64,000 nucleotides of DNA, taken from assembly GCA_947179485.1 (NCBI GenBank), contig OX359248.1:3737501-3801500 (forward strand), in the 5' to 3' direction. A program made the position numbers and the translations under genes. The stretch comes from Allacma fusca (lineage: Eukaryota; Arthropoda; Collembola; Symphypleona; Sminthuridae). The notes beneath the pieces were generated by a model. The model did not search any database. It saw nothing but the letters and a program-made list of their open reading frames with translations, and was not told the DNA's origin. Positions 13,805 through 27,800 of the stretch are shown here, piece by piece (the stretch's first letter is position 1; each line of letters starts with the position of its first letter).

Positions 13805-16800
13805 ATGAGAATCCCCATACAAATAATGTGACAAACATGTTTCCTTTCATTCAATATCCGTCCAAAGGCTCCATTCAAGAGCCAGCACCCAAACCAATGC
13901 TTATCGTCTCTTCATAGACCTTCTCCCGAGTCACAATAGTCTCTCGCCTTTATGTACACATGGGGAGCCACACTGTAACCTTTATGTCTCAGCATTACTC
14001 CTGTAATCACAGCAATCAATACTTACCAGAAAAGGTTCCCTTGTCTGAGTTCTGATTGGGAAACTGTTTGGCAAAACTTTGGCTCACTTTGTGATACTTC
14101 CCGAGTTGACAGCACTACTGGGGAGATCCTGATTGTGAGTAAGCAGGAGAACTCATACAAAGGAGTATTACGAATATGCACCAAGCACACACCCATATCT
14201 ATAGATACTTACAAACTCCAAGCACAAATTGTACAAATAGATAATTACGAGTATACAAGTTTAGTAGAAATATACCCAGTCATTTCTGTATGAACAGTAC
14301 GACGAGATACATCTCATCACGGGGCATAGCAAAACTCTGTATGAAAATGTCAGGAGCAAAGTAGCAACTCCAGGTCCATGAAATTTTGAGGTATAGCCAT
14401 AAATACTTTGATTGATAATTATTATAGCTGGATGTATAGATACAGATGGATATTGCTGTCAGTGTGTGTCCAGGTAAGGCAGAATATAACTATAGATACA
14501 GATCGCCTTTTGAAATTGATATTTCAAGGAGCCATGGGAAGAAATACCATTTATGAAATAAGCTTGTAAAATAATTAGGAAATAGTATAGTGTTAATAGC
14601 GTCGTTATAGTGGGTAGATGAGAATTATGTGTATCCACACGTGCATACGAACATGTGGAAATAAACCATGTGGAAATATACAGGAGAGTGAGAGGGGGAA
14701 GCAAGATGTCGATGATGAGACACGGGAGAGCTCCACGCGTCTCAAATAAGTACAGTCAAAATTTAATTAAGTGGAAATTAAAGTCCGGAGCAGGTCAATA
14801 TAAGTACATGGAACAAGTTAAAGTTTGGTGGGTGGCATTAAAATAAATTTAAGATAAGACCGTATAATGCTCAACTATCAAGGAGCGCTCCTTATATGCC
14901 GCCAGATGATCAAGGAGGACGGGGAAAGAGCGTTTATAATTTCCTCAAAGGTATATAGCACACACTTGCCCGGAGTAGGACAAATTATGAAGCTGGAGTT
15001 AAGTATATAGACGACGCTATAGCACAGATATACCTACCTATGTATTGATACAAGTTACGTAAGTAATATGACTGGTGGCTGGTGATGATGCTGAAGATTT
15101 TAATGAATCTCCCTTGATGAAGTTACAAAGTTGAGGCTATGAAAGTGAGGGAAGGCAAGAGAGAAATTAATAAATGTGATGCGAGTAAGTTGATTAAATA
15201 GGAATTTTTCATTTGGCCCTCCTCCGCTCGTCTCCGCTTCTGCCCATGTCCTATCTGCCTGGGCATTATATGGGATGGAGTTTTAATCAAATGGAATCAT
15301 CATCCTCGAAAGTCCTCATCAACTTATAATATTATAAAGTTTCCAGTCTAGGTAAATAATTTTCACTCACGATAAGTACATTAGAGTTACATGACGTTCC
15401 TCCATCCAGACAGAGGATGAGGCCTAAAGGGACTTTGTATACGTAACTTGTGCCTGTGCCTGTGCCTGTGTGTGTGTGTGTGTACCTATGTATGTGTACT
15501 TATATAAAGTACTTTAAATCATCGCTTAGGCCTGCCTCCCTCCTTGCTTGCTCAGTCGGTGAATCACATTAATTCGAAATTAATTGGCTGCTAAAGGGAT
15601 TTCCACTAGAACAAAGTAAATGACTTATGGATCAATTAAGATCCAAATTAAATACATTAAACGCTCTTTCCTTCCTTCTCTTACACTCATAATAGAGATA
15701 CTCCTGTCTACAAAACATCCCTCAGAGCCCTATACCTATAATTAAACTGTGTATGTATCTATCTATGCATGCCGAGGAAGATGCGCAAGAGTCCATCTAC
15801 TCCAAAGATCCTCACACCATTCACCCACCCACTGTCACACAAGCTCAGCCTTCAAATATCTACATTAATGGAAATTAACCTCTATTAAAAATCTACCTGC
15901 GCTCATAGTAGTCACACAAAATAAACAAGGATTAAAAACACTTTTGAACTCCAGCAAAATAACTAAACTTCAACTCCTAAAGGCTAATTTCTGAAGGAGA
16001 ATCTTTTCAATCCCTAATTTTAGATTCCTTTGGATATCCCTTGTGAAAAACTGGGCTTGGCCTAGAGTCTAAGGATTTCTCCCGGTGACTTTAATTTCCC
16101 GGAAAATCCCAACTAGATTCAATTTAATACTGAAAGACTTGAGATTTAATCGAATTTCAGAGTCATTCTTAAGAAATTGCTACTACTGCTACTGCTAGCG
16201 TTGAAGGAGGGCCAAGTTTGTGACAAGTCTCATTCCACACGAGCCCAAACATTGGATCAAAGGGAATAGAAATATTCGTGTAAAGAGCGAGGAATTCATT
16301 TAAGCGACACCATTTCCTCCAATTTGAGCAAAATTGAATACAAATGTAGAGTAAGCGGAGATGTGTGAGTGGAGGGAGGAAGTTGAGAATTCACAGGGCT
16401 GCTGTACTAGATACGTACATACATATAGTTAGTAATAGGACTGGATTTTGGTCCGTAATGGAGGGGATTATGGGGAAGAGGGAAAAATGTATTTGATGGG
16501 AGACGCTTTATCTTTCCTTATTAGTGATTGAATAAGGAAGGAATCGAGTAACTCTTACAGTAAATAACTCTCCTCCTCCGGGGCATAATATATCATTATA
16601 GACTCACTACTCCATTACTGATTACTCGATTATGTATCCTTCCTTTTGGGGATCCACTTTCCTCTGGATTTTTATATTCCTTGGATTACGTTACGTATAT
16701 CTATCTATCTATACTTTCCCCTGTTTTTTTATGATACTAGGGGCACTTCCATGAGATCACACGGCCCTGTTTAAATTACAATGAAGTCTATTGTCTCGGA

Positions 16801-19800
16801 AAGCGGAATGACAACAAATTAAAGGAGATGATGGAGTGTCTCCCTAAGTGTCATAATACTACAGAGGGCTGATAATGCTAGTAGAGGGAAGGTTGGGTGA
16901 GGAGATCCGAAGCTCGAACAATTTGCATTCTTTTTTTCCTTGGGAAATTTAATCAGGAGATGAGAGAGGAGGACAAGAGGAAAGATTATTATTACCTTCA
17001 AATATGACTCGCTCCAGTCAGCCGGAGAATCACATTTTTCATTTTCACAAGATAAAACAATTATCTCCAGTATTATTCCATAATGTGTTGTTGGGGGAAG
17101 AGCGGGCGAGGAGAGGAGGAGGCTTAGTATTAGTCTTAGATATTCCCTCCAGGAAAAAAATTCATCCTCAAAGTGACATTTTTAATGGGAAAAATTTTGA
17201 AACATAATATTTATACACTCATTCCTCATTTCTCCCTCCTCCTCCTCACAACACACACTCACTCCATACATAGAGAATTTATGGAGGTGAGATATGTTAT
17301 TCAGGGAGGCTCTTACATAGAAATACAGAACGTGTTTGTAAATAGACACACATATGTATAGATATACGCACACACATAAACACACACACTGGCGAACATC
17401 ATATCTCCAAGGCAATTTGCCGGATGGGGCAAAAGACACGGAGATAAAGGGAGATGAAGATATATCATCAAATAAAATTACATTATCTTTATCGATAGTG
17501 GGGATACAGAGAAATACAATTATGGGAACTAAAAGACTGGAAAATATTTAGCTTAGTCTCTCTCTCTCTCTCTCTCTCTCTTTGTGGTTTCTGAATGATC
17601 CTATAAAAAACATTTTGGGGGTGTACATATGACCGAACTCATATGTGAAGAAGGTACGACTGGAAAATTCTCGGGAAGGTACAACTGGGTTACAACTTCC
17701 CCGTTTAGGAAACTACGTAAGTGCCTATCTGTATAATGTGCTAAAGATAACATTGCGCCAGTTACTGGTTGGATAATGGAGCCTCAAATGGGACACAGAT
17801 AGATAGAAAGAGTGAGGAAGATCGAGAGTGAGGAATATCTGTAATTCCTATATAGGGAGGAAGATATAGAGGAAGAGGAAAGAACTGTTGTTTAGTAATG
17901 TGGGATGAAGGCAATGATCATTTGGACTTATTGGTTGTTTCCCGTGTGTGAGTGCTAAGGCTAAGATGAAAGGCTCAAGATAAGTTTGCAAGGTTGATCC
18001 TTATGATGATGATGGTTGCACACTTTCGAGAAGGGGCAAAGAAAAGAAGGAGAGAGGGACGTTAAATCGAAAATCCCATCATCTGAATTTTTGGGTGGTG
18101 CTTGCGGAAAAAGTGTAATTTTTCGTGGGAATCTACTGATGATGCGGATCAGGAGAGTGTTTCCTTCCTCCTGAACACTTTCACCGCCTCTCGGGTCATC
18201 ACATATGCTCACATGGGTAACTATCCCTTACATATACATATGAATTACATACACACTCGGAGCTCTTATGGTCCTACAGTATACTATATGCATTGACACC
18301 TCCATATATATCCCAGCACGGACTACTATTTTCCTCTGCCCAAGCAAAACTCTCACGTTCCAACGGATGAGCAGTACATGCAGAACCAACACAGAGAGTG
18401 TCTGTGGATCCGAGAAATGCTACAGTCAGAGACGAGAGGTTATAGGACATTTCCGAGGGCAGGGACGGTGTGGAGCTTCCCAAAAGACATATAATGTATA
18501 GAGGCGGAAGCATTTGGTGGTGTGGTAAAAGAAGCAACCTCATGAAGCGTGTAAAGCCTCCCGTAATAGACCCAAACTATCATCATCCCATTTACTTCCA
18601 ATAACTGTGAGAATCTCACCAAATGTCTCCATGTCCTGGGCAATCCAACCATTTCTCGTAACCAACCCTTCTCTCACCTCCTATGTATGTATGTCTAATG
18701 TCCCCTCCATATAAAGATAGATACCTCCCTGTGAGAATGCCAAGGTAGGGCCTGCCTCTCCTCAATTGATACTTGAGCCATTTATAAGGAATAACCATTG
18801 ACAGGGATATGTATTTCCAGGGGAAAGGAGATACATTGAGTCGTACTTCCACTAATGCCGTGACTACCCATTACTCCCAACTACACTCTCACGTGTACAT
18901 GTGTTTATTTGATTGTACGTCTGTTTATTTGATTATCGCCCATTTAACCGATTAAATTTACTGAATAACTTTTACAGAGATAACCCACTCGATTAAATAA
19001 ACAGCCTTCCTCTATTTCCCGTCGCACTTGAGCTCTCCAAAGGCTTGCTTTGAAGAGCACCACCATAAAATTATTTTATGGTATCTTTCCATTTAACTCT
19101 CCCTTGTCTCAGCTCCCACAGTCTAATTCTTTCAAGGAGGCCGGAGAGGAGATAAGCCAATTGAAATCTTTCATCTGTGGAAATATAAATATGTAGAAAT
19201 TAAATCCCTAGCTCTGCTACATATTTGCTCTTTAATGTAATAATTACATGAAATAAACAAACCATAGGGTATTATTCCATAAGTTTGTACTCAATTGGAC
19301 GTATGTATGTAATTATAAATATAATACAAACAAGTATCTATCTCTACTATCAAACACTTTGTACAGCTCAGAGTGAAATCCATTTCGAAAGCTACAATAA
19401 TTAACAAAAGTATGCCATTTCAAGAACGCTAATAGAATAAATAATTGTGAGGGCTTTGAAACGTTATTTTTATAAATGGTTCATTTATAAAAAGCAAGCC
19501 ATTAAAAATGTGATGTAAATTGTGAGTGAGAACAGAGCGTAAAATACAAATCAGTTGGAATCTGCAGTAAACTTTTAATTTCGCATTTGAAGGGACGCAA
19601 TCTAGTTAGGGGAAATTGGAGTGGAGGAGGAATGTAAATGATATTATTTTGATGAAGCTATGTAGTTGAGGATAATTTCAGAAGCCCATAGTCCCATACC
19701 CACACCGAGCACGGCACCTTCAGTTAATTCCCATGCTAATGAATACAGCGTGTGGCTGGTGACATTAAAAGCGCATTTGTTTTCGCGTGATTCATTATAG

Positions 19801-22800
19801 AACCATAAACTGGTTATCTGTCCATCAACGTCTCACTCAGAGCTGCGCACAAGTACAAGTAGTACACGAGTATTTCAAGTCAAGTTCGCGTTCGGGTCGT
19901 GGTCAAGTAAATAAATTTAAAACCATGAACGGTTCGGGTCGTGTTCAGGTATTTCATCGACTTGACCATGATTTCTTACCTCAAGTCAAGTTCGTGGTCA
20001 AGTATAATTATTTTACTTGAACCATAGTACCTGGTCATGTTCAAGTAAATATTAAAAAGTACTTGACCACGAACTTGAGTTTTTCGTGTACAAGTTCAAG
20101 TAATTTTGTTTGTGCAATTCTTCATGGCTGAGGGAGTTTTCAATTCACTTACGATTCACTGTACTAAATGAAACTTAAAACGGCATTTAATACATCACTT
20201 TAAGCGGCATTTGTTAATTTGTTCGTGTACACAAATACAAAAGAAAGCTCAACATTCATATGGCTCCGTGGAAATTGATTTAAAAATGTTAGCACCCATG
20301 TTTATAATAGTATGTGACAACAAAACCTAAAAGGAGTTCTGTGTCCCCGAAAATGTCAACTGAGTCACCAGACCCACCCGGTACACGAAATCAGAGTAGA
20401 TCTGCAGTGTACAATCGTTCTACATTCATTGAAAGGAACCAAAAATACAACTATTATTTTTAGAGGCGGTTGCTAGCAAAATGCTGGGTGAAACCTAGTG
20501 TGTTAGAAACCCAGGTTCGCTTTCATTAGAAATATAAATTCAATAAAACTTAAGTATTTTGATGTCCAATGGATTACTTGAAAGTACTTGAAAGTTCAAG
20601 TTCATGGTCAAGTTCGGGTCATGGTCAAGTCAAGTTGAAGTTGGACCCGAAACGCGCGTATAAAATCATGGTCAAGTAATATGAGAATTACTTGAAAACC
20701 CGAACTTGTTTCATTCAAGTATTACTTGAACTGAAAATGTCAAGTTCGGGTAATCTTGAAATACGTACTTGAGAAGTCGGGGTCAAGTCAAGTTCGTGGT
20801 CGGATCTTTATAAATACTTGACCCGAGCGCAGCACTAGTCTCACTGCAGAACCTCCAACATACACACACACACACACACACATACACAATCTCGTAAACT
20901 GATTCAGAATGGAAGAAGAAAAAAAAATAGAAAGGAAAGAAAAAAAAATTGACACGCAAATAACTCGACTAATGGAATTCATAACTCTCTTGTAATCTCT
21001 CAGAAAAGGGTCTCCGGTACAGAGCGGTGAGAGTATAGATTCCCATATAGGATTTCATCCGAACAACTATGTATATGCACAACACATTAGAATTTTCTTG
21101 AGACAAATAAATTACAAGGTACACATAACCACTTCTTCCCTCGGCCACACTAACACCCAAATAAATCCTAATCTTGGTCATTTCAAAAAAGCTCCCCTAT
21201 AAACAAGTCCTTTTAAAAACACTCAACTCATTTCAATTTCATTATGCTCCAAAGGAACATTTATTACCTATTATTATAACTTACTTTCTCCAATTACAAG
21301 GAAAATACTCATTGGGCATTTGTGACTCGTGACCTCCGGACACTCTACATATATGAACGGAGAAACTGGACGGTGGAGAACGTCTGATTGTGAGGACCTA
21401 AGCGTCTGTACCCACCTCCGTTGTTGTTGTTGTTATTGTTTGGGTTAGTTAGCACTAATACTCAAATCACCCGATATATAGATATACACGCATACAAACA
21501 ATTTAATACTCTACAAAAACACAATCCCCCCGTTTTTGTCTCGATGAAGGGAAATTAAGTGAACCGATAATTAAATTAATAGTCGTATCTGCATTAGCAC
21601 GCATACACTCTTGTCTTCTATGTTCCCCTCCAGTTTCGGAAACAACGAGAGGAACATGAGCAAGTCAAGCAAGACTGCGTCTCCCTCCGGCTCATACCAC
21701 AGAGCATATTTGGGAGCATTTTAGACACAGGAGCAAGGGCAAGAGCAAAGCCCAACGTAAGTGGAGCAAGGGTGATACGGCTCCCTGGCTCCCATAATTT
21801 ATCACGTGTAATTAGCTTCGAATAATAAACCTAAATATTGCTAGAGTAGGAATCAGAAACAAGATTTTCCACTCTAACCAAATCTCCAGCTCAATTTCAA
21901 ATGTCCCTCTCTCCATCAAATCTTCCGTTCTCTACTAAAAACTCCAGACGCGGATCTATGTATGTATGTAAATCCTAATTTTAAAAACAAATCTCTATCA
22001 AGGACTGAACCTCTTCTGGCAAATGGATTTTTATCCAAATTGTAGCCTCCTATCTGTAATTACCTCAGAAGGGAATCTATAGTTCAGTCATAAATTTAAT
22101 ACATTTCGACAGAGCAAAATCCTTGTAGGGCCCAACTGTAACTGTTTTAAAGGAATTTATTCGAAATTGCTCAACAGAATATTATCGGTTTTTTTGCAAC
22201 TACATAATTCTACCTACAAGTTTTTAAATCCGAATTTTTAGAGCCCAATTCAGCTCCAAATCTTCAACAGTCATTTATACAAGAGCGATTTTGGAATTGA
22301 AAGAATTGGCCGAGCCAGAAGGAAGTAAAAAACAAGCCTTTGTCCTGCGACTGACAAAATCTGGAGGGAAAAGGAGAGCAGTGGAGAAAGGGAAGGGAAA
22401 AATACCCGGGAACGAGGAATTAATGGGGGAAGTCAGTGAGAACAACGAAAGGGCATAAAAGGTATGGTAATTGAATTATGCCTTGCATGCCGAGCTGTGG
22501 GTGGTTGTAGTACTTGAGTCTGACCCAAAGAATCTTAACAGGTTGATAGATTTAGAGCGTTGTAATTTTTTTCCCTCAACTTCCTCTTCATATTATAAAG
22601 AAATAATTATGAATTAGAGGATTTTAGCTTTGCATGCCAAGCCCCATGTGTGCCTGTGGAGCCGGAGCGGACGAAGGATTTTGGGGAGCGGAGTTTGTCC
22701 GAGACTCGGGAGTTAAAATGGAAGAGACGGTTGGGAGTGGGAATTCAGCTGGAGCTAAAGAGTTGCATGAGGCGGGTGGTATGATGTTTCCTTCCACGTA

Positions 22801-24856
22801 CACTCATACAACATTTAATGCATATTATAATATATGTGGTGAAATATAGTTTTTAGATTATTCATATAAAAATAGCTGAGCGATCCTAAATAATAGGACG
22901 AGGCAGTGCATAGGGAAATGTGCGTCTACTATATCGTAAGTGGGAAATAAAATCCAAGTTGGATTGTTTATCCCGAAACTTTGAGTAATTCAATCTACAT
23001 ATGTTGGGTTTATTAGAGTGTAGTTGTTGGCCTCTGGACTGACCGCTTTGGTTTACACACTCACCATGTAATTCGTAACAGGACTACTACTACTGTATTA
23101 CTGCTACTGCTACTTCCACATATATTTATATTCTCTGTCCCTCAAGTTCCAAATCAGACGGATCAAGTTTCGGCTTTTGGAGGATCGCGTGCCGTGATAA
23201 AATAATATTGTAAGTATAAGCTTTTGCATTTCTCTCGTTCTATTGAGTTAGGTAAATGGGAGAGTGGAGATTCCGTGTTGCTGTAAAAGGGTTCATAGTC
23301 TCATAAAAGACATTCAGGAGCATACGTTTTGATTAATAAGTTGGAATCATATTGCTCATTCCTCACTGGATTTTATCAACACGCCAAATCTCATTTGAAG
23401 CCGGTGTGCAATTTAGGAATAATTACCCTCACCAACTCCGTCAGCTCCTCTACTCTCAACTCATAATAACAACAACCAGTCAAATGGAACCTCCGCAGTG
23501 TATTAAATCATACACACACACACACACACATACACACACACACACACACTCACAAAACCAAGCACCGCACACACTCCGCCTGGGTGAACTACAAAGCTCC
23601 TAACCCATTGTGAGCACATTGTCACAACTGTCTAGGGCCATTTCTGGGGTAGTTTATTCTCCCAGCTTATATACTTGTGCCAAGTCATATTAAGGAAATT
23701 TAATGGACACAAAATGCATAGCTACTTTTACTTGGTGGGGTATAACTTGTAGGGACCATATGGAATAGGAGATGGGAACAGTATAACTAACTAGTTGCTC
23801 CCTTCAAGTGGAAACATCCAGGCCGCTTTCAATGATTCACTTTTGAAACAGCATTTAAATCAAATTTAATTACTTCCAAGAACCACTCACACACCCATTA
23901 CACAAATACTACAAATAAATGCCTACATTTCCATATCTCGCTCCCGTCAGAGACAACTTCCTTGATTTACTTGTCATTTCAACAATTCCTGATAACTGGC
24001 TTCCTAGGAGGTACTAAATCATTAGGAGAATTAAAATGGCCAAAAACAATTTAGTCAACCATCCAAATTAATTCAATTTCCTAAATTCATTCCCCCACAT
24101 ACACACACTCTCTCTCCCTCTCTCTCTCAAAATTGAATTCTATTTTGCAAAATCTCAGGGGGCAAATCCCAATTGTCCCAGACCTTCCACTAAAATTGGG
24201 TATGTTTGCAAATTCAATCGGAAATCAGTTCTACTGGGGTAAATTTTCTGAGCGTGCCGAGGACAGTCCATGGTTGAAAGGGTGAAATAGAAAAAGCAAG
24301 GAGCTGGGGGACATTCCATGAGAAAAGTGGGGTTTTTAAAGGTATTTTGATAATTGTAAGTTTATTGAGTTTGATGCTAATTTTGATGTTAATTTAAAGT
24401 AAAAACTAACCTGAACCCGAACTTCAGGTAAATTAACTTTCATAGCCAGTTCCTCCCGACTGTAAACATCGGGGTAGTGAGACTTCTCAAAGGCTCGTTC
24501 CAATTCATGGAGTTGATATGTGGTGAAAGTGGTTCGATTCCGCCGGTGTTTCTTTTTGGGCTCGGTCATATCGGGTGGACCAGGTGAGGCGCTTTCATCC
24601 TCGTGACTCCCACTCAACAATCCATCACCAGCTCCGAAATCGGATGACGTATCTGACACTGAAGTTGGAATTTTTCCCATCCCGTAATCCCCTGATTCAT
24701 CAGCTGAATGCTCTTAAGAAAATCCAAAGAACCATCAAGAGTTAGGAATTATAATCGATTAATAAACTTGTCATTCCTTAACAGATCGCTCAGCCGTCAT
24801 AATTTCATTTGAAGTTATCAAAATTATTTGGCTTTCTTTTTTTTTCTCTCTCTGTC

Positions 24857-24890
<34 letters not shown>

Positions 24891-27800
24891 GTCCGTGAAC
24901 TTCCTACCCTTTTATGTGTAGCTTGAGGTAATTAATTAATATACTCATATAAGGGGGAGTTTTCATATGCATGGGTGATCTTATAAGAAAAACACCTATT
25001 TACGCTCAACTCTGATTATTTCATGTTTTCATGCTCATGAAACAAATTTATCGCCCGCAGTGCGGCCAGCTACTTGATTTTATCGCTGTAGTCAATCAAA
25101 TAATTCACCGACTAGACCACAACAGCATGGAAGAGAACTCTTGTGGAAATAGACATATCGACCACCCTTGGGCCCTCGTAACCAATTTGTCAAGCTTTAT
25201 TGGGAGCAAATTAGGATGACATGAAACTGTACACGAAACAACTTGGGGAAAGAGTCCAGTCAACACTTACTGTCCGGCCCAGCATTCCCAACATTTTTCC
25301 CAACAAGCAAAATCCTTTCTCCCAAAAACGAAACTAATGTCCAGCTTGAGAAATATAGTGTACATATTACACATGAAGGAGGATCCAAAGGTTTTAAGAA
25401 AAACATTAAATCTCCTGAACGAAAATATAGGATAGTGTTCTTGCTTCTCAAAATCGTTTTGTTTTATTTTAATTTGTAGGCAAATTAATTTGTTTCAAAT
25501 TAAAATAAAACAAAACTTCTGTTCCAGGAAATCAAACAAAACGTCTGTTCCGGAAAATCAAACAAAGCGTCTGTTCCTGAAAATCTCACAAAACGTTTGA
25601 ACAAAATTAAACAGAATTTATGTAATTATACAAAATTGAAGCGCAGTTCCTCTTTAACTGTTCAAAAATCCAACAAAGTGTCTCCTAAATAAAAAATAAT
25701 GCCTGACTTGTAAACTCCAAAATGAACTTATTTTGAACAAATATTTTCAATGTTAAACTCGTAACGTGATAAAATTATTACAGAAACAAAATCGAAACAA
25801 ATAAAATCCTAATAATGTGGGACTACTAGAAATTAGCAATATCAAATAAAACACAAGCACACGTCTATTATAGCACCAAAAGTATCTAATGTTCGTGTCT
25901 GCTTTATATAATTAAATTTTCTTATCTACAGAAACTGTAACCAGTAAATGTTGTAAAGTAAGGAGACTCACAATTAGTTACAAAATGCTCCCTCCGATGA
26001 TGTATGTTTATTGCAGAAAACAAATAAGTTACAAATGGTATCACCACTGAGAAAAAAACGCATAAAGTTGAACAAGCCAATAAAGCTCCACTGATGGAAG
26101 GCGTCAGGGAAAAAAATTGACCATCATGTTCAATTTAACTCCTCACGCACAGAGAATTCGTGGAGGTTCTTAAGCAAACAATTTAAAAGTAACTATGCCC
26201 AGACGTACCTCCGCCATATATAAATTGATGACTAATAACCAACATTAAATAACTATATAATCAAACTTTTCAGACACCGCAGTAATTTCCCTAAGGACAT
26301 TCTTAGGTAATTACGCTTATCTCTCCCATACCCCTCAGAAGGAAAAAAAAGATCCAAACACTGTTCCTCTTCCCTGACAAACATGCATCTACTTACACTT
26401 GTATCCTTGATTACTCTGACAAATCGAATTGAAATGAATCATCTACTCCGACAGAGGATTCCTTACCGCATGGAATTAGCATGCTTCACTGGAGGATAAA
26501 CATGCAATTGCTAATGGACGGTGTGGATGGTGTTGCATTACCTGGGGAATTACCGTCTCCATTGAAGTATCTATGTATGTATGTGTTCTAGGAACTGTAC
26601 TTCCGTGGTTGGAGGTAAATAAATAGTAGAGTGTAATTTCATGAGGAGTCCGAATAAGAATAGCATCACTTACTCCTTTACTCCTATTCCTTCCTCACAT
26701 GCAATCTCATTATACATCCCTTCTGAATTTTCCCTCTTACATATTATTTGTTGTTGCACTCACGACTCAGTGAAGAAAGGACACTCACAATTAAGTCAAC
26801 AAAGAGCCACTTTACTCATTTACATGACGCGAGAGGTAAATCTCACTCTAATTCCCTCCGTTCCTCTTGAGGAGTAAATCCAAGCTGTTACATGCATTCG
26901 AACACGCAAAGGTTCCTGAGTGAAAGACATAAATAGGATGTGGACAGGTCTGAGGTCCGTACATACGCTTTCCAGGGATATGGTACAATTTAGAACATTT
27001 CTTAATAGCCATAATACACACATACGGAATACATCAATACAGTCCAGGAGGTAGGACTAATTGTATAGAGCTACATATGTCTGTATCCAGCCTTCCTGGC
27101 AACAAGTAACATCAACAGCTAATAAATTACTAAAACAAGTCCAGAGTAATCACGAGGGCTCTTAAAGTTAAATTACGTCAGGTCTAATCATAATGTGACA
27201 AACTAACGAAACCTGTTCCCATAGCATTTCCGCAAGGAGTGATTTTAAATATCTATCTATATCCGATAATCCTAATGCACTACGCTCCTAATGAATCTGA
27301 TACCATGGAGGTAGGGAGTTCATAATTCTTGAAATTATAATAATTATGATAGTCGTAATAGGGAACTGACTTATGAGCTATCCTGACCTGATGATAATTT
27401 AAAGAAAAAATTCCCGTCTTGGGATGGGATTGCAAGGAGCGAGGACAACTGCAGTGATTACAGATCACATGCATAGGTAGATACACTTCCCCATGTGAAA
27501 TCATACATCTGTAAAGAATGTGTTTACAGTCCGATTTGCACAATTCTCACTTTGATAATAAGAGATGAGGGAAGCTCCTGAGTCGACAATGCTGTGGATC
27601 GACAATGCCCACTTGAAAAAAGGTAACGGTTCATTGAACACTTGAAGATGAGATTCTAAAAGCACATACTATACTATTATCACGGGGAGGGGAAAAAAAG
27701 AAGATGTTGTACTTGAGTGAGGAGGAGATATGAATGGAGTTGTTAATCAAGCGTGTAAGGTTCAAGTGAGAAAAGAATCAAATGGTTTCCTAAGAGTATT

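Larger units (their letters stand above)
3562..24410 (-). other. Rx: Rx intron 2 (about 20.8 kb)
   Basis: A single intron interrupting the homeodomain. It holds many microsatellites and a 1000-bp hAT-type element at 19838-20837. No convincing coding exon was seen on either strand; the open frames inside are short, unconserved-looking or repeat-derived. Its size, next to an important developmental exon, makes it a natural place for enhancers, but I cannot identify any by eye. Confidence 0.85.

Noticed and set aside
19787..20020. 77-codon frame at the left end of the first hAT-type element
   Set aside because: It crosses the insertion boundary and translates the subterminal repeats; it is not a transposase.
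22634..22849. 71-codon plus-strand frame with Gly/Ala/Glu-rich text
   Set aside because: Short, no domain, and no supporting signals.
24336..24410. Open frame continuing past the homeodomain exon (SFYFKLTSK...)
   Set aside because: It reads into the intron after a clear CAG|GTTAGT donor; the true continuation WFQNRRAKW is in the exon at 3561.
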